Shown here: positions 15,659 through 25,473 of the stretch, piece by piece
Layout of the letters: the number at the start of each line of letters is the position of its first letter
Numbering within the stretch: the stretch's first letter is position 1
Assembly: GCF_021412625.1 (NCBI RefSeq)
Contig: NZ_JAKCFI010000006.1
Location: 62,001 to 126,000 of the forward strand
DNA from: Myxococcus stipitatus
GTDB lineage: Bacteria; Myxococcota; Myxococcia; Myxococcales; Myxococcaceae
Direction: 5' to 3'
DNA: 64,000 nucleotides
Notes under the pieces: model-generated
Told to the model about the DNA's origin: nothing
The model's database searches: none
The model's input: the letters and a program-made list of their open reading frames with translations, nothing else
Made by a program: the position numbers and the translations under genes

Positions 15659-17380
15659 ATGACCCGACGACTCGCTTCCCTGCTCACCGCGCTGCCCGTG
15701 TCGGCCGCGCTGGTCGCTCCGCCCGTGCTCGCCTGCACCAGCATGCTGGTCAACAAGGGGGCCACGGCGGATGGCGCCACCCTGATGACCTACGCCGCCG
15801 ACGCGCACGAACTGTACGGCGAGCTGTACTACACGCCCGCCCGCCGCCACGCGGCCGGGGCGCAGCGCGACATCATCGAGTGGGACACGGGCAAGTTCCT
15901 GGGCCGCATCCCCGAGGCGCCGGTGACGTACTCCGTCGTCGGCAACATGAACGAGCACCAGCTGTCCATCGGCGAGTCCACCTTCACGGGCCGCAAGGAG
16001 CTGGAGGGGCCCGCGGGCATCATCGACTACGGCTCGCTCATCTACATCGCGCTGGAGCGCTCGAAGACGGCGCGCGAGGCCATCCAGGTGATGACCACGC
16101 TGGTGGCCGAGCACGGCTACGCGTCCACCGGCGAGTCCTTCTCCATCGCCGACCCGAAGGAGGCGTGGCTCCTGGAGATGATTGGCAAGGGCGCCGGGCA
16201 GAAGGGCGCGGTGTGGGTCGCGCGCAGGCTGCCGGAGGGCTACATCACCGCGCACGCCAACCAGGCGCGCATCCAGCAGTTCTCGCGCAACGACCCGGAC
16301 AATACGCTGTTCTCGCCGGACGTCGTCTCCTTCGCGCGGGAGAAGGGCTGGTTCAAGGGCGAGGACAAGGACTTCAGCTTCGCGGAGGCCTACAACCCGC
16401 TCGACTTCGGCGGGCAGCGCTTCTCCGAGGCGCGCGTGTGGAGCATCTTCCGTCGCGCGGCGCCGTCCCAGAAGCTGGGCGTGGAGCTGGTGGACGGCTC
16501 GTCGCCGGGCAAGCGCCTGCCCTTGTGGGTGAAGCCGGACAAGAAGCTGTCCGTGCAGGACGTCATGGGCCTGATGCGCGACCACTTCGAGGGCACCGCG
16601 CTGGACATGACGAAGGACGTGGGCGCCGGCCCCTACGCGGTGCCGTACCGCTGGCGGCCCATGACGTGGGAGGTGGACGGCAAGCAGTACGTCCACGAGC
16701 GCGCCATCTCCACGCAGCAGACGGGCTTCTCCTTCGTCGCCCAGATGCGCGCGAACATGCCGGCCCCCATCGGCGGTGTGCTCTGGTTCGGCGTGGATGA
16801 CACGTCCATGACCGTCTACACGCCCATGTACGCCGGCATCCGGCAGGTGCCGCGCAACTTCGCCCAGGGCGTGGCCAGCCGGGGCAGCTTCTCCTGGGAC
16901 TCGTCGTTCTGGGTGTTCAACTGGGTCTCCAACCAGGCCTACGCCCGCTGGAGCGACGCCTCCGTCGACGTCCAGAAGGAGCAGGGCGCGCTCGAGGGGC
17001 AGTTCCTGGCGGACCAGGCCGACATCGAGAAGACGGCGCTGGAGCACTACAAGCGCAGCCCGGAGGAGGCCCGCCAGTACCTCACCGCGTACTCCGTGCA
17101 GCAGGGCGAGAAGGTCCACGCCCGCTGGAAGAAGCTCGGGGAGTCGCTGCTGGTGAAGTACATCGACGGCAACGTCCGCGACGAGCAGGGCAAGGTCAAC
17201 CACCCCAAGTACCCGGAGAGCTGGTACCGGCGCATCGTCCAGGAGACGGGCAAGAAGCTGGAGATGCCTCCGGAGCCGGAGCAGCCCAAGCCGGTCGCGG
17301 CCCCGGCGACCCAGCCCGCCCCGGCCCAGAAGCCGGCGCCCGCCCCCGCCTCCAAGCCCACCGTGGCCCCGGCCCCCTGA
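15659..17380 (+). CDS. Peptidase C69 family dipeptidase (Ntn hydrolase), secreted
   Basis: 573 residues. The signal peptide ends VLA just before C26 (CTSMLVNKGATADG), the predicted N-terminal nucleophile exposed by cleavage. Family motifs include NEHQLSIGESTFTGR, SFSIADPKEAWLLEMIGKG and the C-terminal SSFWVFNWVSNQAY. The last 45 residues are Pro/Ala/Lys repeats, perhaps a wall- or membrane-spanning tail. Known: C69 enzymes (PepD type) cleave dipeptides. Together with the M19 enzyme at 12357-13610 this gives two exported dipeptidases within 5 kb. The start at ATG 15659 coincides with the signal peptide. Confidence 0.93.
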   Translation: MTRRLASLLTALPVSAALVAPPVLACTSMLVNKGATADGATLMTYAADAHELYGELYYTPARRHAAGAQRDIIEWDTGKFLGRIPEAPVTYSVVGNMNEHQLSIGESTFTGRKELEGPAGIIDYGSLIYIALERSKTAREAIQVMTTLVAEHGYASTGESFSIADPKEAWLLEMIGKGAGQKGAVWVARRLPEGYITAHANQARIQQFSRNDPDNTLFSPDVVSFAREKGWFKGEDKDFSFAEAYNPLDFGGQRFSEARVWSIFRRAAPSQKLGVELVDGSSPGKRLPLWVKPDKKLSVQDVMGLMRDHFEGTALDMTKDVGAGPYAVPYRWRPMTWEVDGKQYVHERAISTQQTGFSFVAQMRANMPAPIGGVLWFGVDDTSMTVYTPMYAGIRQVPRNFAQGVASRGSFSWDSSFWVFNWVSNQAYARWSDASVDVQKEQGALEGQFLADQADIEKTALEHYKRSPEEARQYLTAYSVQQGEKVHARWKKLGESLLVKYIDGNVRDEQGKVNHPKYPESWYRRIVQETGKKLEMPPEPEQPKPVAAPATQPAPAQKPAPAPASKPTVAPAP

Positions 17381-17384
17381 GCTC

Positions 17385-17406
17385 CCGGGGAACTCCCCTT
17401 CCCCGG
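17385..17406 (+). terminator. Terminator hairpin after the C69 peptidase
   Basis: Perfect 8-bp stem CCGGGGAA/TTCCCCGG with a six-base loop beginning four bases after the stop codon. The following sequence is A/T-poor. Confidence 0.55.
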
Positions 17407-17675
17407 AAATCGCCCCAGGTTTCAAGGGTATCCGGGCACCCTCCGCCCTCCGGCCGCCGAGCCGGGGGGTGGTGGGCCCCCTCGTCGGGCACCCGCCGGG
17501 AAGGGCGTGTGCGGCGCTCCGCGCGGGCGAGGGAGTTGTTTGGAGCGCCCACGTCTTGCCCGTGACTGATACACAACGGATTTTCCACGGCAGGGGGTCC
17601 GTGTCGCGCTAGACCTCCTGCGGCTCAAAAGACTTGGCAGAGACAGGGAGGCGGCAGGTGAGGGAAGATGAGGTC

Positions 17676-18224
17676 ATGAAGGACACAGCCACTGGGGAGC
17701 CTGAACCCCACGAAGGCGAGCGGCCCAAGGGGCCGCCGCTCGGCGAGGTGCTCGAGTTCATGCGGTTGTTGTGGGCCGTGGACCATGGGCTCCAATCCAC
17801 GTCGAAGCGGATGGAGTCGACGCTGGGCCTCACCGGGCCGCAGCGGCTGGTCATCCGGCTGGTGGGGCGCTTCCCGGGCATCACCGCGGGCTCGCTCGCC
17901 CAGATTCTCCACGTGCACCCGAGCACGCTGACGGGCGTGCTCAAGCGGCTGGAGAAGCGCGGGCTGCTGGAGCGCAAGTCGGATCCGCTCGACGGGCGCA
18001 AGGCGCTCTTCGCGCTGACCGAGCCGGGCCGCGCGCTTGACATCCCCTCCGAGGGCACCGTCGAGGCCGCCGTGCAGCGCGTGCTCGCGAAGATGTCCCG
18101 CAACCGCATCCTGTGCACGCAGGACGTGCTGACCGCGCTCGCGCAGGAGCTGGGTGGCGTGCCCGCGCCGGAAGCGCAGGCCTCCCCCGCCGAGTCGGAC
18201 GCGCGCAAGTCGGCCACCCGCTGA
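17676..18224 (+). CDS. MarR-family transcriptional regulator
   Basis: 182 residues. The winged helix lies at about 40-125: LTGPQRLVIRLVGRFPGITAGSLAQILHVHPSTLTGVLKRLEKRGLLERKSD in two parts, then the wing DPLDGRKALFALTEPGRAL with the family D-x-R-D-x-R-like signature as DPLDGRK. The N-terminal 25 residues are charged, and the C-terminal tail is Ala/Glu-rich. ATG 17676 is preferred (purine-rich GAGG just upstream); ATG 17634 in the same frame is possible. It stands alone with about 300-400 base gaps on both sides, so it may regulate itself. The ligand is unknown. Confidence 0.88.
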   Translation: MKDTATGEPEPHEGERPKGPPLGEVLEFMRLLWAVDHGLQSTSKRMESTLGLTGPQRLVIRLVGRFPGITAGSLAQILHVHPSTLTGVLKRLEKRGLLERKSDPLDGRKALFALTEPGRALDIPSEGTVEAAVQRVLAKMSRNRILCTQDVLTALAQELGGVPAPEAQASPAESDARKSATR

Positions 18225-18628
18225 GCCACCGCTCCACACCCCACCCGTCCTCGGCTCCGGGCGCTCGCGCCGCGACAGGCGCCTCGACTCCCCCTCGACA
18301 TCCCCTCCGCGGAGGCGCCCGGCGCGCCTCCCTGGCGGCCCTTCCGGGTACCGCCGGGCCCCCGTGTGCCCGCGCTTCCCCGTCCGGCGGGGGCTGGCTT
18401 CGCGTCCGGGGGGACACGGCGGGCGTCCCAGGAGGGGATGTCCCCGGGCGCCCCACGCGTTGCCTCCCGGACCCTCCGACGGCCGGCTCCTTCCGGCGGC
18501 GGACACCCTGCTTCCGGCGTATGAAGCCCGTTGGCCCAAGCACCTCGCGGCCCGTCGGACGTTGCTAGAGAATCGGGAAATAGCCACCCCCGCCGGGGGT
18601 TGCCTCGACACCGAGCGGACAGGACAGC
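18225..18628. other. Intergenic region before the DUF4175 gene
   Basis: 404 bases with no credible gene. A TAGAGA hexamer at about 18565 within GTTGCTAGAGAATCGGG could be the -10 box of the downstream gene. I see nothing else recognisable. Confidence 0.5.
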
Positions 18629-21600
18629 GTGAACCTCGACACACCGCAGAGCCCAGGCCCCGAGCTGCCGCCCCCGCCCCCACCGCCTCCCCCGGAGCCG
18701 CCGGCCCGGGCGCCGCGGGAGCCCCGGGGGCGGGCCGTCGCGGCGCTCCTGTCCACGGTCCGCGCCCGACAGCGCCGGCACCTGTGGGCGCAGGGCCTCG
18801 CGCTGGGCCTCGCGAGCGCGGGGGCGCTGTGGGTGGGTGGCGGCTTCCTCGCGCTGGTGGCGCCCCGGCTGGGCGGCTCGCTGCTGGCGCTGGCGGTGCC
18901 CGTGGGCGTGGCCGTGGCGTGTGTCTTCGGCGTCTGGCTCTCCGGCCGGCGGGTGGGTGACGACGCGCGCACCGCGCGGCTGGTGGGCGCGCGGCGCCCG
19001 GAGCTGTCGCTGGACGTGCTCGCCGCCGTGGAGCTGATGCGCGAGGAGGGCTCGCCCGCGCGGGGCTCCGAGGAGCTGGCGGACGCGTTCCTCGGGCAGA
19101 TGGACACGCGGGTGCGCACGGTGGACGTGCGCGCGGTGGTGGACGACCGGCCGCTGCGGCGCTCCGCGTTGGCGTCGGGCGGGGCGCTGGTGCTGCTCGT
19201 GGGGTTGATGGCCCTGTTCGGCGGCAAGTGGTCCGCGGGCTTGAAGCGCGTGCTGGAGGCGGCGCGCAGCCCCCAGGCGCGCGCGCAGGTGGAGCCCATC
19301 ACCGGCGACATCGAGCTGACGTACCGCTACCCGGCGTACACGGGGCTGGCCCAGCGCACGGTGCCCGGCACCAACGGCGAGGTGAGCGCGCCGGCCGGCA
19401 CGGAGGTCGTGCTCAAGACGCGCTCGGACCGGCCGGTGGAGCGCGCGGAGCTGGTGATGGAGGGGCAGCAGCCGGTCCCCCTGCGCGTCGACGGCAACCG
19501 CGACCTGCAAGGCAGCTTCGTGGCGAGGCAGAGCGGGCACTACCACTTCGTGTTCTACGGCCGCCGAGACCAGGTGCTGGCCGTGGGCCCGGACATCCCG
19601 CTCACGGTGGAGGCGGACAAGGCGCCCCAGGTGACGCTGCTGACGCCCGCGGCGGAGCTGGAGGTGGACCCGGGACAGAAGGTGACGCTCAAGTACGAGG
19701 CCACGGACGACTACGGCCTGTCCGGGCTGGCGCTCGTGTTCCGCGCGCCCGGCGCGCAGCAGGACACGCGCGTGCCGCTGCGCCGCGAGGATGGCCGCCG
19801 CAGCCGCGACACGTACACCTGGGACCTGGGCGGCCTGAAGCTGGACCCGGGCGACCGCATCACCTACTTCATCGAGGGCCAGGACAACGACGCGGTGGAG
19901 GGGCCGAAGAAGGGCGTCAGCCGCACGCAGGTGCTGCGCATCTACTCCGCCTCCGAGCACCTGCGCGCGGCGCTGGAGAAGGTGGAGCTGCTCTGGGGCC
20001 GCATGGTGGACCACCTCGCCGACCGGCTGGAGGGACCCGAGCGCGCGCGGCAGAAGGACGCGCAGGCCATCGCCGCGGCGGGCTCCGTGGACACCACCGG
20101 GCAGCAGCTCATGTCCGACATGCGCGCGCTGGCGCAGGAGCTGTCGCGCGAGCGCGACGTGCCCAGCGAGCTGGTCAGCGCCCTCTCCAACATCTCCGAG
20201 TCCCTGGGCAGCCACATCAACGGCACCGCGGACTACCGCCGGCTGTACCTGCGCACGCAGCGCGCGCGGGGGGACGACTGGGGCGTCGGCAACCGGCTGT
20301 CGGCCGCCGTGACGGAGGAGATTGGCGAGCTGGAGAAGGACATCCTCTACCTGGAGTCGCTGCTGGACCGGCAGAAGCTGGAGGCCATCCAGGAGCTGGC
20401 CAAGCAGCTCTCCAACGAGCGGCGCGAGCTGTCGCGGCTGGTGGAGCAGTTCAAGGCGAACCCGGACGAGGCCGCGCGCCAGGCCGTCATGGAGCAGATC
20501 CAACAGCTCAAGCAGCGCATCCAGGAGCTGATGCAGCGCATGGCGGAGATGCGCAAGAGCATCCGCGACGAGCACCTCAACGCGGAGGCCCTGGCCGAGA
20601 TGATGAAGGACCAGGACATGCAGAGCGCCCTGGACGAGGTGGAGAAGCTGATGCGCGAGGGCAAGACGGACGAGGCGCTCGCGAAGCTCCAGGAGCTGGG
20701 CATGCAGATGGACGAGATGCTCAAGAACCTGGACGAGGCGAACGAGGAGTTCGGCGCCGAGCAGCACCCGGAGCTGGCGGAGAAGTTCGGCAAGTTCATG
20801 GACGAGCTGAAGAGCACGGTGGACGAGCAGCAGCGCGTGGCGGACCAGACGCGGCAGCTGCGCGACCAGGCGCGCAACCAGAACCGGGAGCGGCTCACCC
20901 AGCGCGGCGAGAGCATCAAGGACGAGCTGTTGCGCAAGGTGCAGCAGGCCCAGCAGAGCTACGACAAGCTGAACCCGGAGAACCTCAACAGCCGCGCGGC
21001 GCGTCCGCTGGAGGAGGCCCAGTCGGAGCTGCGCAACGTGGAGAACGCGCTGAAGGTGAACGACTTCGACCTGGCGGCGGAGGCGGCGACGCGCGCGGAG
21101 GACGCGGCGCGGCAGCTGTCCAGCATGGGCGAACAGCAGAAGCAGCTCGACGAGATGTTCGGCAACCCGCCCGAGGTGCGGCAGCAATCCGCCGAGATGG
21201 CGCAGCGGCTGGAGCGCGACGCGCGCAACGTGCAGGACGTCAACCGGCAGCTCCAGTCCCTCTTCCCCCCGCCGGGCTCGCAGCTGTCGCCGCAGGAGAA
21301 GCAGCAGCTCCAGCAGCTCGCCCAGCAGCAGCAGCAGCTCGAGCAGCGCGCGCAGGGGCTGCGTCAGCAGATGGAGGAGATGGAGCAGATGGCGCCGCTG
21401 TTCGGCGAGGAGGCCGCGCAGCAGATGGAGGGCGTGGGCCAGCGCATGGGTGAGGCCGCGCAGCGCATGCAGGGCAAGGACCCGGGGCGCGGGTACGGGG
21501 AGCAGCAGGCGGCGCTGGAGGGCCTGCGCCAGTTCCAGCAGCAGATGCAGCAGGGGCAGAAGGGCGGCAAGGGCGGCCTGCCGCTGCCCCGGGGCATGAG

Positions 21601-21778
21601 TGGCCGGCAGCGTGGCAGCAACGGCAGGGACCCGCGGGAGAAGGTGGAGCTGCCGGACGAGGACGCGTTCCAGGCGCCCAAGGAGTTCCGCAAGGACCTG
21701 CTGGACGCGATGAAGCAGGGAGCGCCGGAGAAGTACCGCGAGCAGGTGAAGCGCTACTACGAGGAGCTGGTGAAGTGA
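18629..21778 (+). CDS. DUF4175-family membrane protein with long coiled coil
   Basis: 1049 residues, GTG start. The N-terminus is Pro-rich. Two membrane spans lie at about 55-105 and another at about 180-205 (LVLLVGLMALFGGKW). Periplasmic beta-sandwich-like segments follow (EPITGDIELTYRYPAY, VTLKYEATDDYGLSGLALVFR, GDRITYFIEGQDNDAVEG). The second half (about 440-1000) is almost continuous Gln/Glu/Arg-rich coiled coil, with MQMDEMLKNLDEANEEF and runs of Gln. Family members are often encoded near MoxR/BatA genes, and such a set lies 17 kb away here. The stop overlaps the next start (GTGA). The role is probably in envelope integrity; this is inference. Confidence 0.85.
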   Translation: MNLDTPQSPGPELPPPPPPPPPEPPARAPREPRGRAVAALLSTVRARQRRHLWAQGLALGLASAGALWVGGGFLALVAPRLGGSLLALAVPVGVAVACVFGVWLSGRRVGDDARTARLVGARRPELSLDVLAAVELMREEGSPARGSEELADAFLGQMDTRVRTVDVRAVVDDRPLRRSALASGGALVLLVGLMALFGGKWSAGLKRVLEAARSPQARAQVEPITGDIELTYRYPAYTGLAQRTVPGTNGEVSAPAGTEVVLKTRSDRPVERAELVMEGQQPVPLRVDGNRDLQGSFVARQSGHYHFVFYGRRDQVLAVGPDIPLTVEADKAPQVTLLTPAAELEVDPGQKVTLKYEATDDYGLSGLALVFRAPGAQQDTRVPLRREDGRRSRDTYTWDLGGLKLDPGDRITYFIEGQDNDAVEGPKKGVSRTQVLRIYSASEHLRAALEKVELLWGRMVDHLADRLEGPERARQKDAQAIAAAGSVDTTGQQLMSDMRALAQELSRERDVPSELVSALSNISESLGSHINGTADYRRLYLRTQRARGDDWGVGNRLSAAVTEEIGELEKDILYLESLLDRQKLEAIQELAKQLSNERRELSRLVEQFKANPDEAARQAVMEQIQQLKQRIQELMQRMAEMRKSIRDEHLNAEALAEMMKDQDMQSALDEVEKLMREGKTDEALAKLQELGMQMDEMLKNLDEANEEFGAEQHPELAEKFGKFMDELKSTVDEQQRVADQTRQLRDQARNQNRERLTQRGESIKDELLRKVQQAQQSYDKLNPENLNSRAARPLEEAQSELRNVENALKVNDFDLAAEAATRAEDAARQLSSMGEQQKQLDEMFGNPPEVRQQSAEMAQRLERDARNVQDVNRQLQSLFPPPGSQLSPQEKQQLQQLAQQQQQLEQRAQGLRQQMEEMEQMAPLFGEEAAQQMEGVGQRMGEAAQRMQGKDPGRGYGEQQAALEGLRQFQQQMQQGQKGGKGGLPLPRGMSGRQRGSNGRDPREKVELPDEDAFQAPKEFRKDLLDAMKQGAPEKYREQVKRYYEELVK

Positions 21779-23520
21779 GCGACCATCGCGCGAGCCGCTG
21801 GGTGGCGCTGGTGCTGGGCGTGGTGTTGTCGGTGCCCGTCGCCGCGCAGGACGCCGCGCTCAAGGACGAGGTGAAGGAGCGCCTGGGCCGGGTGGAGCAG
21901 GGCCTGGATGACTGGGACGTGCCCGGGGCCAAGCGCGAGCTGGCCGAGGTGGAGGCGCTGATTCCCTCCGACGTGGAACCCCTGAAGTACTACCAGGGCC
22001 GGGTGGCCTTCGAGGAGGGCCGCTACGACGACGCGGTGGCGCTGCTGGAGGGCGCCAACATCGAGGACAAGCCGGGCAGCTACCTGCGGCTGGCCAAGGA
22101 CACGCGGGACATCGTCAAGAAGCACCAGCGCGCGGAGAGCGAGCACTTCATCTTCCTCCATCCGCCGGGCAAGGAAGCGGTGCTGGTGCCCTACGCGCTG
22201 GAGACGCTGGAGGCCATCCACCGCGCCATGGCGGAGGACCTGGGGTGGACGCCGCCGGGCGGGAAGATTCGCGTCGAGGTGGTGAACAACGCGCGAGAGC
22301 TGTCGCGCGTCAGCACGCTGACGGAGAAGCAGATTCGCACCACGGGAACCATCGCCATCTGCAAGTTCAACAAGCTGATGGTGACGAGCCCCAAGGCGGT
22401 GGCGCAGGGCTACGACTGGCAGGACACGCTGGCGCACGAGTACATCCACCTGGTGGTCAGCCAGATGAGCCGCAACACGGTGCCCATCTGGTTGCACGAG
22501 GGGCTGGCCAAGTTCCTGGAGTCGCGCTGGCGCGGCAAGGCGGGCCTGGCGATGACGCCGTCGACGCAGGCGCTGCTGGGCAAGCGGGTGAAGGCGGACA
22601 CGCTCATCCCCTTCGAGAAGATGCACCCGTCGATTGCCTTGCTGCCCACGGCCGAGGACGCGGCCACCGCGTTCGCGGAGGTGTTCTACGCCATCGACTA
22701 CGTGTACCAGTCGCGGGGCGCGGGTGGGCTGCGCGCGGTGGTGCACGAGTTGAAGACGGGGCAGACGGACCGCAAGGCGGTGGAGGCGGCGATGGGCATG
22801 TCCTTCCCCCTCTTCGAGAAGGCGTGGCTGGCGCACATCAAGAAGCAGCCCTTCCCGTCGGAGCTGGTGCCCCGCGACGACCGCGTGGTGTTGAAGGAGG
22901 ACGCCAAGGGCAAGGTGAAGGACGACGGGGAGAAGAAGGGGCGGGAGATCTCCTTCGGCGACTTCACCGAGGTGGCGGAGGTGCCGGCGCGGAAGTTCGC
23001 GCACCTGGGGGAGCTCTTGCGCGAGCGAAACCGCGTGAAGGCGGCGGCCGAGGAGTACGCCAAGGCGCACAAGCTGGTGGGCGACAAGTACGAGTCGGTG
23101 TCCAACAAGTACGCGCTGACGCTGCTGGAGCTGAAGCGGCTGGACGAGGCGGAGGCGGTGCTGCGCGGCAGCCTGCGCGTGCACCCGGGCTCGCCGGCGA
23201 CCAACGTCCACCTGGGGCGCATCCTGTTGCACCGCAAGGACTACGCGAAGTCGAAGACGGCGTATCTGGAGGCGCTCGCCTCGGACCCGTTCGACCCGGA
23301 GATCCACGTGGCGCTCACGCGCATCCATGGCGCGCTGGGCGAGACGGCGCTGGCCTCGCGGGCCAAGGCGGCGACGGTGGTGCTCACGGGGCTGGAGGCC
23401 GCCGAGGTCGAGAAGCTCGCGCAGCAATTCCTTCGTGAGGAGGGTGAGCTGTCGGAGATGAACGTCGGCGGCGCGGCGCCTCAGCCGGCGGCGGCTCCCG
23501 CGCCCGACGCGGGGCGATGA
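21775..23520 (+). CDS. Exported peptidase-MA-like metalloprotease with TPR repeats
   Basis: 581 residues, GTG start coupled to the DUF4175 gene. Signal peptide to VAAQDA. Helical repeats (about 25-100) precede a gluzincin domain with DTLAHEYIHLVVSQM (HExxH, about residue 221) and a downstream Glu in VPIWLHEGLAKFLES. The C-terminal third returns to TPR-like repeats (AAAEEYAKAHKLVGDKYE, RKDYAKSKTAYLEALASDP). It ends in an Ala/Pro tail. Known: peptidase MA-like domains are predicted zinc proteases. The coupling suggests it acts with the DUF4175 protein in the envelope. Confidence 0.87.
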   Translation: MSDHRASRWVALVLGVVLSVPVAAQDAALKDEVKERLGRVEQGLDDWDVPGAKRELAEVEALIPSDVEPLKYYQGRVAFEEGRYDDAVALLEGANIEDKPGSYLRLAKDTRDIVKKHQRAESEHFIFLHPPGKEAVLVPYALETLEAIHRAMAEDLGWTPPGGKIRVEVVNNARELSRVSTLTEKQIRTTGTIAICKFNKLMVTSPKAVAQGYDWQDTLAHEYIHLVVSQMSRNTVPIWLHEGLAKFLESRWRGKAGLAMTPSTQALLGKRVKADTLIPFEKMHPSIALLPTAEDAATAFAEVFYAIDYVYQSRGAGGLRAVVHELKTGQTDRKAVEAAMGMSFPLFEKAWLAHIKKQPFPSELVPRDDRVVLKEDAKGKVKDDGEKKGREISFGDFTEVAEVPARKFAHLGELLRERNRVKAAAEEYAKAHKLVGDKYESVSNKYALTLLELKRLDEAEAVLRGSLRVHPGSPATNVHLGRILLHRKDYAKSKTAYLEALASDPFDPEIHVALTRIHGALGETALASRAKAATVVLTGLEAAEVEKLAQQFLREEGELSEMNVGGAAPQPAAAPAPDAGR

Positions 23521-23536
23521 GGGAGACGGGGCCCGG

Positions 23537-24112
23537 CTAGACTTCCTCGAACCGGGTGCCCGTGACGTTGGCGTCCTCCAGGGCGTGCTTGATGGACTCC
23601 GCGACGATGAGCGCGAGGTCCCACCCCCAAGGGCGGAAGACCTTGGCATCCCCCACCTTCGTGGGGTCGATCCTCATGCCGTAGACGCTTCGGTACTGGC
23701 CGAGCCTGTCGGGCCGTTCATCCTCGGGCTTCCAGTACAGCACCTCTTCCGTCGCCTCATCGTCGATGCAGCGGATGAGCTTCGTGGCCACGAGGATCTG
23801 GTACTCGTCCGGAGAGCCCGTGACGTCGACCGGGAGCAATTGCACATCGTCTGGCGCCAGCTCGGCGAAGAGAGTGGCGACCCGAAGGTTGACCACGACC
23901 GTTCTGCCGGCTCCAGCCATGTTGAACTCACGTCGATGCCCAGGCTCGTCGACAGGAATCGTCATGCGACGATACGCCTCGACGCGCTGCCCCGACGTGA
24001 ACTCCTTCATGTTCTCCAGTTCCCGCCCTCGATGATCAACCGGAGTCCCCAGGTACCAGTTCTCCGCCAGCACCTCTTCATCGAGCCTGAAGTATCGAGG
24101 GTGATTCGGCAT
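23537..24112 (-). CDS. Imm11/DUF1629-like immunity protein (SitI of the adjacent SitA-like toxin)
   Basis: 191 residues, soluble, no signal. It begins RYFRLDEEVLAENWYLGTPV and contains ILVATKLIRCIDDEATEEV and GMRIDPTKVGDAKVFRPWGW, a pattern I associate with the Imm11 (DUF1629)-type immunity proteins of myxobacteria. It starts 20 bases after the toxin stop codon, so the pair is one transcript. Known: in Myxococcus xanthus, SitI proteins neutralise SitA lipoproteins delivered between siblings by outer-membrane exchange. Specific pairing is inferred from adjacency. Confidence 0.8.
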   Translation of the reverse strand: MPNHPRYFRLDEEVLAENWYLGTPVDHRGRELENMKEFTSGQRVEAYRRMTIPVDEPGHRREFNMAGAGRTVVVNLRVATLFAELAPDDVQLLPVDVTGSPDEYQILVATKLIRCIDDEATEEVLYWKPEDERPDRLGQYRSVYGMRIDPTKVGDAKVFRPWGWDLALIVAESIKHALEDANVTGTRFEEV

Positions 24113-24132
24113 GGTCGACCATCCCAGGGGCT

Positions 24133-25473
24133 TCAGCCCCCCTGCGTCACGAGCCTGTGAAGCATCGTCCCAGGAGTCTGAGCCTCCTTCGCGAGATTCC
24201 GTAGCTCAATCGTGAGGGCCTTCCGACAATCAGCCACGCGGCGACAAGCCCCCAAGGCATTCTCCAACCGGTCCAAGACATACCGATGATACTTGAGCGG
24301 ATGCGGTCCCCCGTGCCCTACGACCTCGACGATGTTCTCAGGGTCCTTCAGGTCCATTCCCGCTCTGCCAAAGAGCTTTCGGAACCGTGGCGTCCAAGGA
24401 CCACCCCGCGCGGTAGAGACGTCGTTCTTGTTCGTGGCGATGTGGTGACGCTCCCCGCCTCCGCCACCCATCCCCTGGCTCGCCATGGCGAGCGCATTCG
24501 GGGCGAGGGCGATGGTGAAGCCCTCGGTGCTCATCGCCACCGACCGCACGCTTCCCACCGCCGCATACTGGAAGCCCGCTTGCGACTCCACCGCCAGCGC
24601 CGCGGGCGCGGAGCCCGGCAACCTCGCTGACTTCGCCGCCAGTCCCGCCGTGTTGCCCACCGCCGCCGTCACCAACATCACGAAGACTCTCGCCGCGTTC
24701 TCCCCCACGACCTCGCCGTATGCCTCACCCGCCGCGCTGAGCTGCTCGAAGCTCCGCGCCTCGTCCACCCTCCGCACCAGCGTCAGCCACCCATCCAGCA
24801 GGCGCCACACCGTGTCCACGCCCAGGTAGGCAATGGCGACGGCCGTCAAGGTCGCGGCGGCCCCCTTCGACAAGGGTTCCGGCAACACCCAGAGCAGCAA
24901 GTACATCGTCGCCGACGCGGTGAGCGTCGCCATGACGGCCGTCGGGTCCGTCAGCTCGCCGAGCGCCTGGGCCGTCTCGTCCCATACCGAGTCCATCGCG
25001 ATGGCCAGCGCCCAGGCGTATTTCCCGTCGCTGCCCAGCAGTGGCCCTTCGTCCAGCAGCCGCAGGCAGTCCCCTGGGCGGTCCTTCCGCTCGCACCACT
25101 GGCCATAGGCACGCGTCAGTGCGTCATCCGCGTAGGCCTCCAGCAGGCGAGGACCCTCGCCCTCCACGCGCTGCGGAACCAACCGCGCGGCACGTGGCTC
25201 GTACCGGTACACCCCGCTTCGGGCCGGCACTCCGAAAAACGCTCGCGCATCCTGCATGGGGCCGCGGACGGGACTCACGTCCCGAGCCAGCTCCACCATC
25301 GCCGCCTCGAACTCGTCGTCATCGAGCTCCGCCGCGCGCACCTCCGCGCCGGGCTCCTCGCTTGGAGTGACGACGAAGGAGTCTCGGCCCGTCTCGAGGC
25401 ACACGACCCGACTCGCCGTGCATCCCGTGGCCGCCAACAGCCAGAGCAGCGACACCGCCCAGCGAACCACCAT
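24133..25473 (-). CDS. SitA-like polymorphic toxin lipoprotein with AHH nuclease domain
   Basis: 446 residues. Lipobox LLAATGC (Cys18), then a SitA-type N-terminal region with RVVCLETGRD. About residues 170-225 are hydrophobic (MYLLLWVLPEPLSKGAAATL and following), fitting membrane passage. The C-terminal 105 residues are an AHH nuclease: GERHHIATNKND, then GGPWTPRFRKLFGRAGMDL, ENIVEVVGHGGPHPLKYHR and a Cys pair (GACRRVADCRKAL). Known: Sit toxins are passed as lipoproteins by TraAB-dependent outer-membrane exchange and kill recipients lacking the cognate SitI. No SitB-like gene precedes it. ATG 25473 was chosen at the signal peptide. The promoter at 25521-25543 resembles a DNA-damage-type element. 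Confidence 0.87.
   Translation of the reverse strand: MVVRWAVSLLWLLAATGCTASRVVCLETGRDSFVVTPSEEPGAEVRAAELDDDEFEAAMVELARDVSPVRGPMQDARAFFGVPARSGVYRYEPRAARLVPQRVEGEGPRLLEAYADDALTRAYGQWCERKDRPGDCLRLLDEGPLLGSDGKYAWALAIAMDSVWDETAQALGELTDPTAVMATLTASATMYLLLWVLPEPLSKGAAATLTAVAIAYLGVDTVWRLLDGWLTLVRRVDEARSFEQLSAAGEAYGEVVGENAARVFVMLVTAAVGNTAGLAAKSARLPGSAPAALAVESQAGFQYAAVGSVRSVAMSTEGFTIALAPNALAMASQGMGGGGGERHHIATNKNDVSTARGGPWTPRFRKLFGRAGMDLKDPENIVEVVGHGGPHPLKYHRYVLDRLENALGACRRVADCRKALTIELRNLAKEAQTPGTMLHRLVTQGG

Noticed and set aside
17609..21187. Very long open frame on the minus strand opposite the MarR and DUF4175 genes
   Set aside because: It is low-complexity Arg/Leu/His/Gln-rich sequence caused by high GC, and the plus strand carries clear protein families with proper starts.
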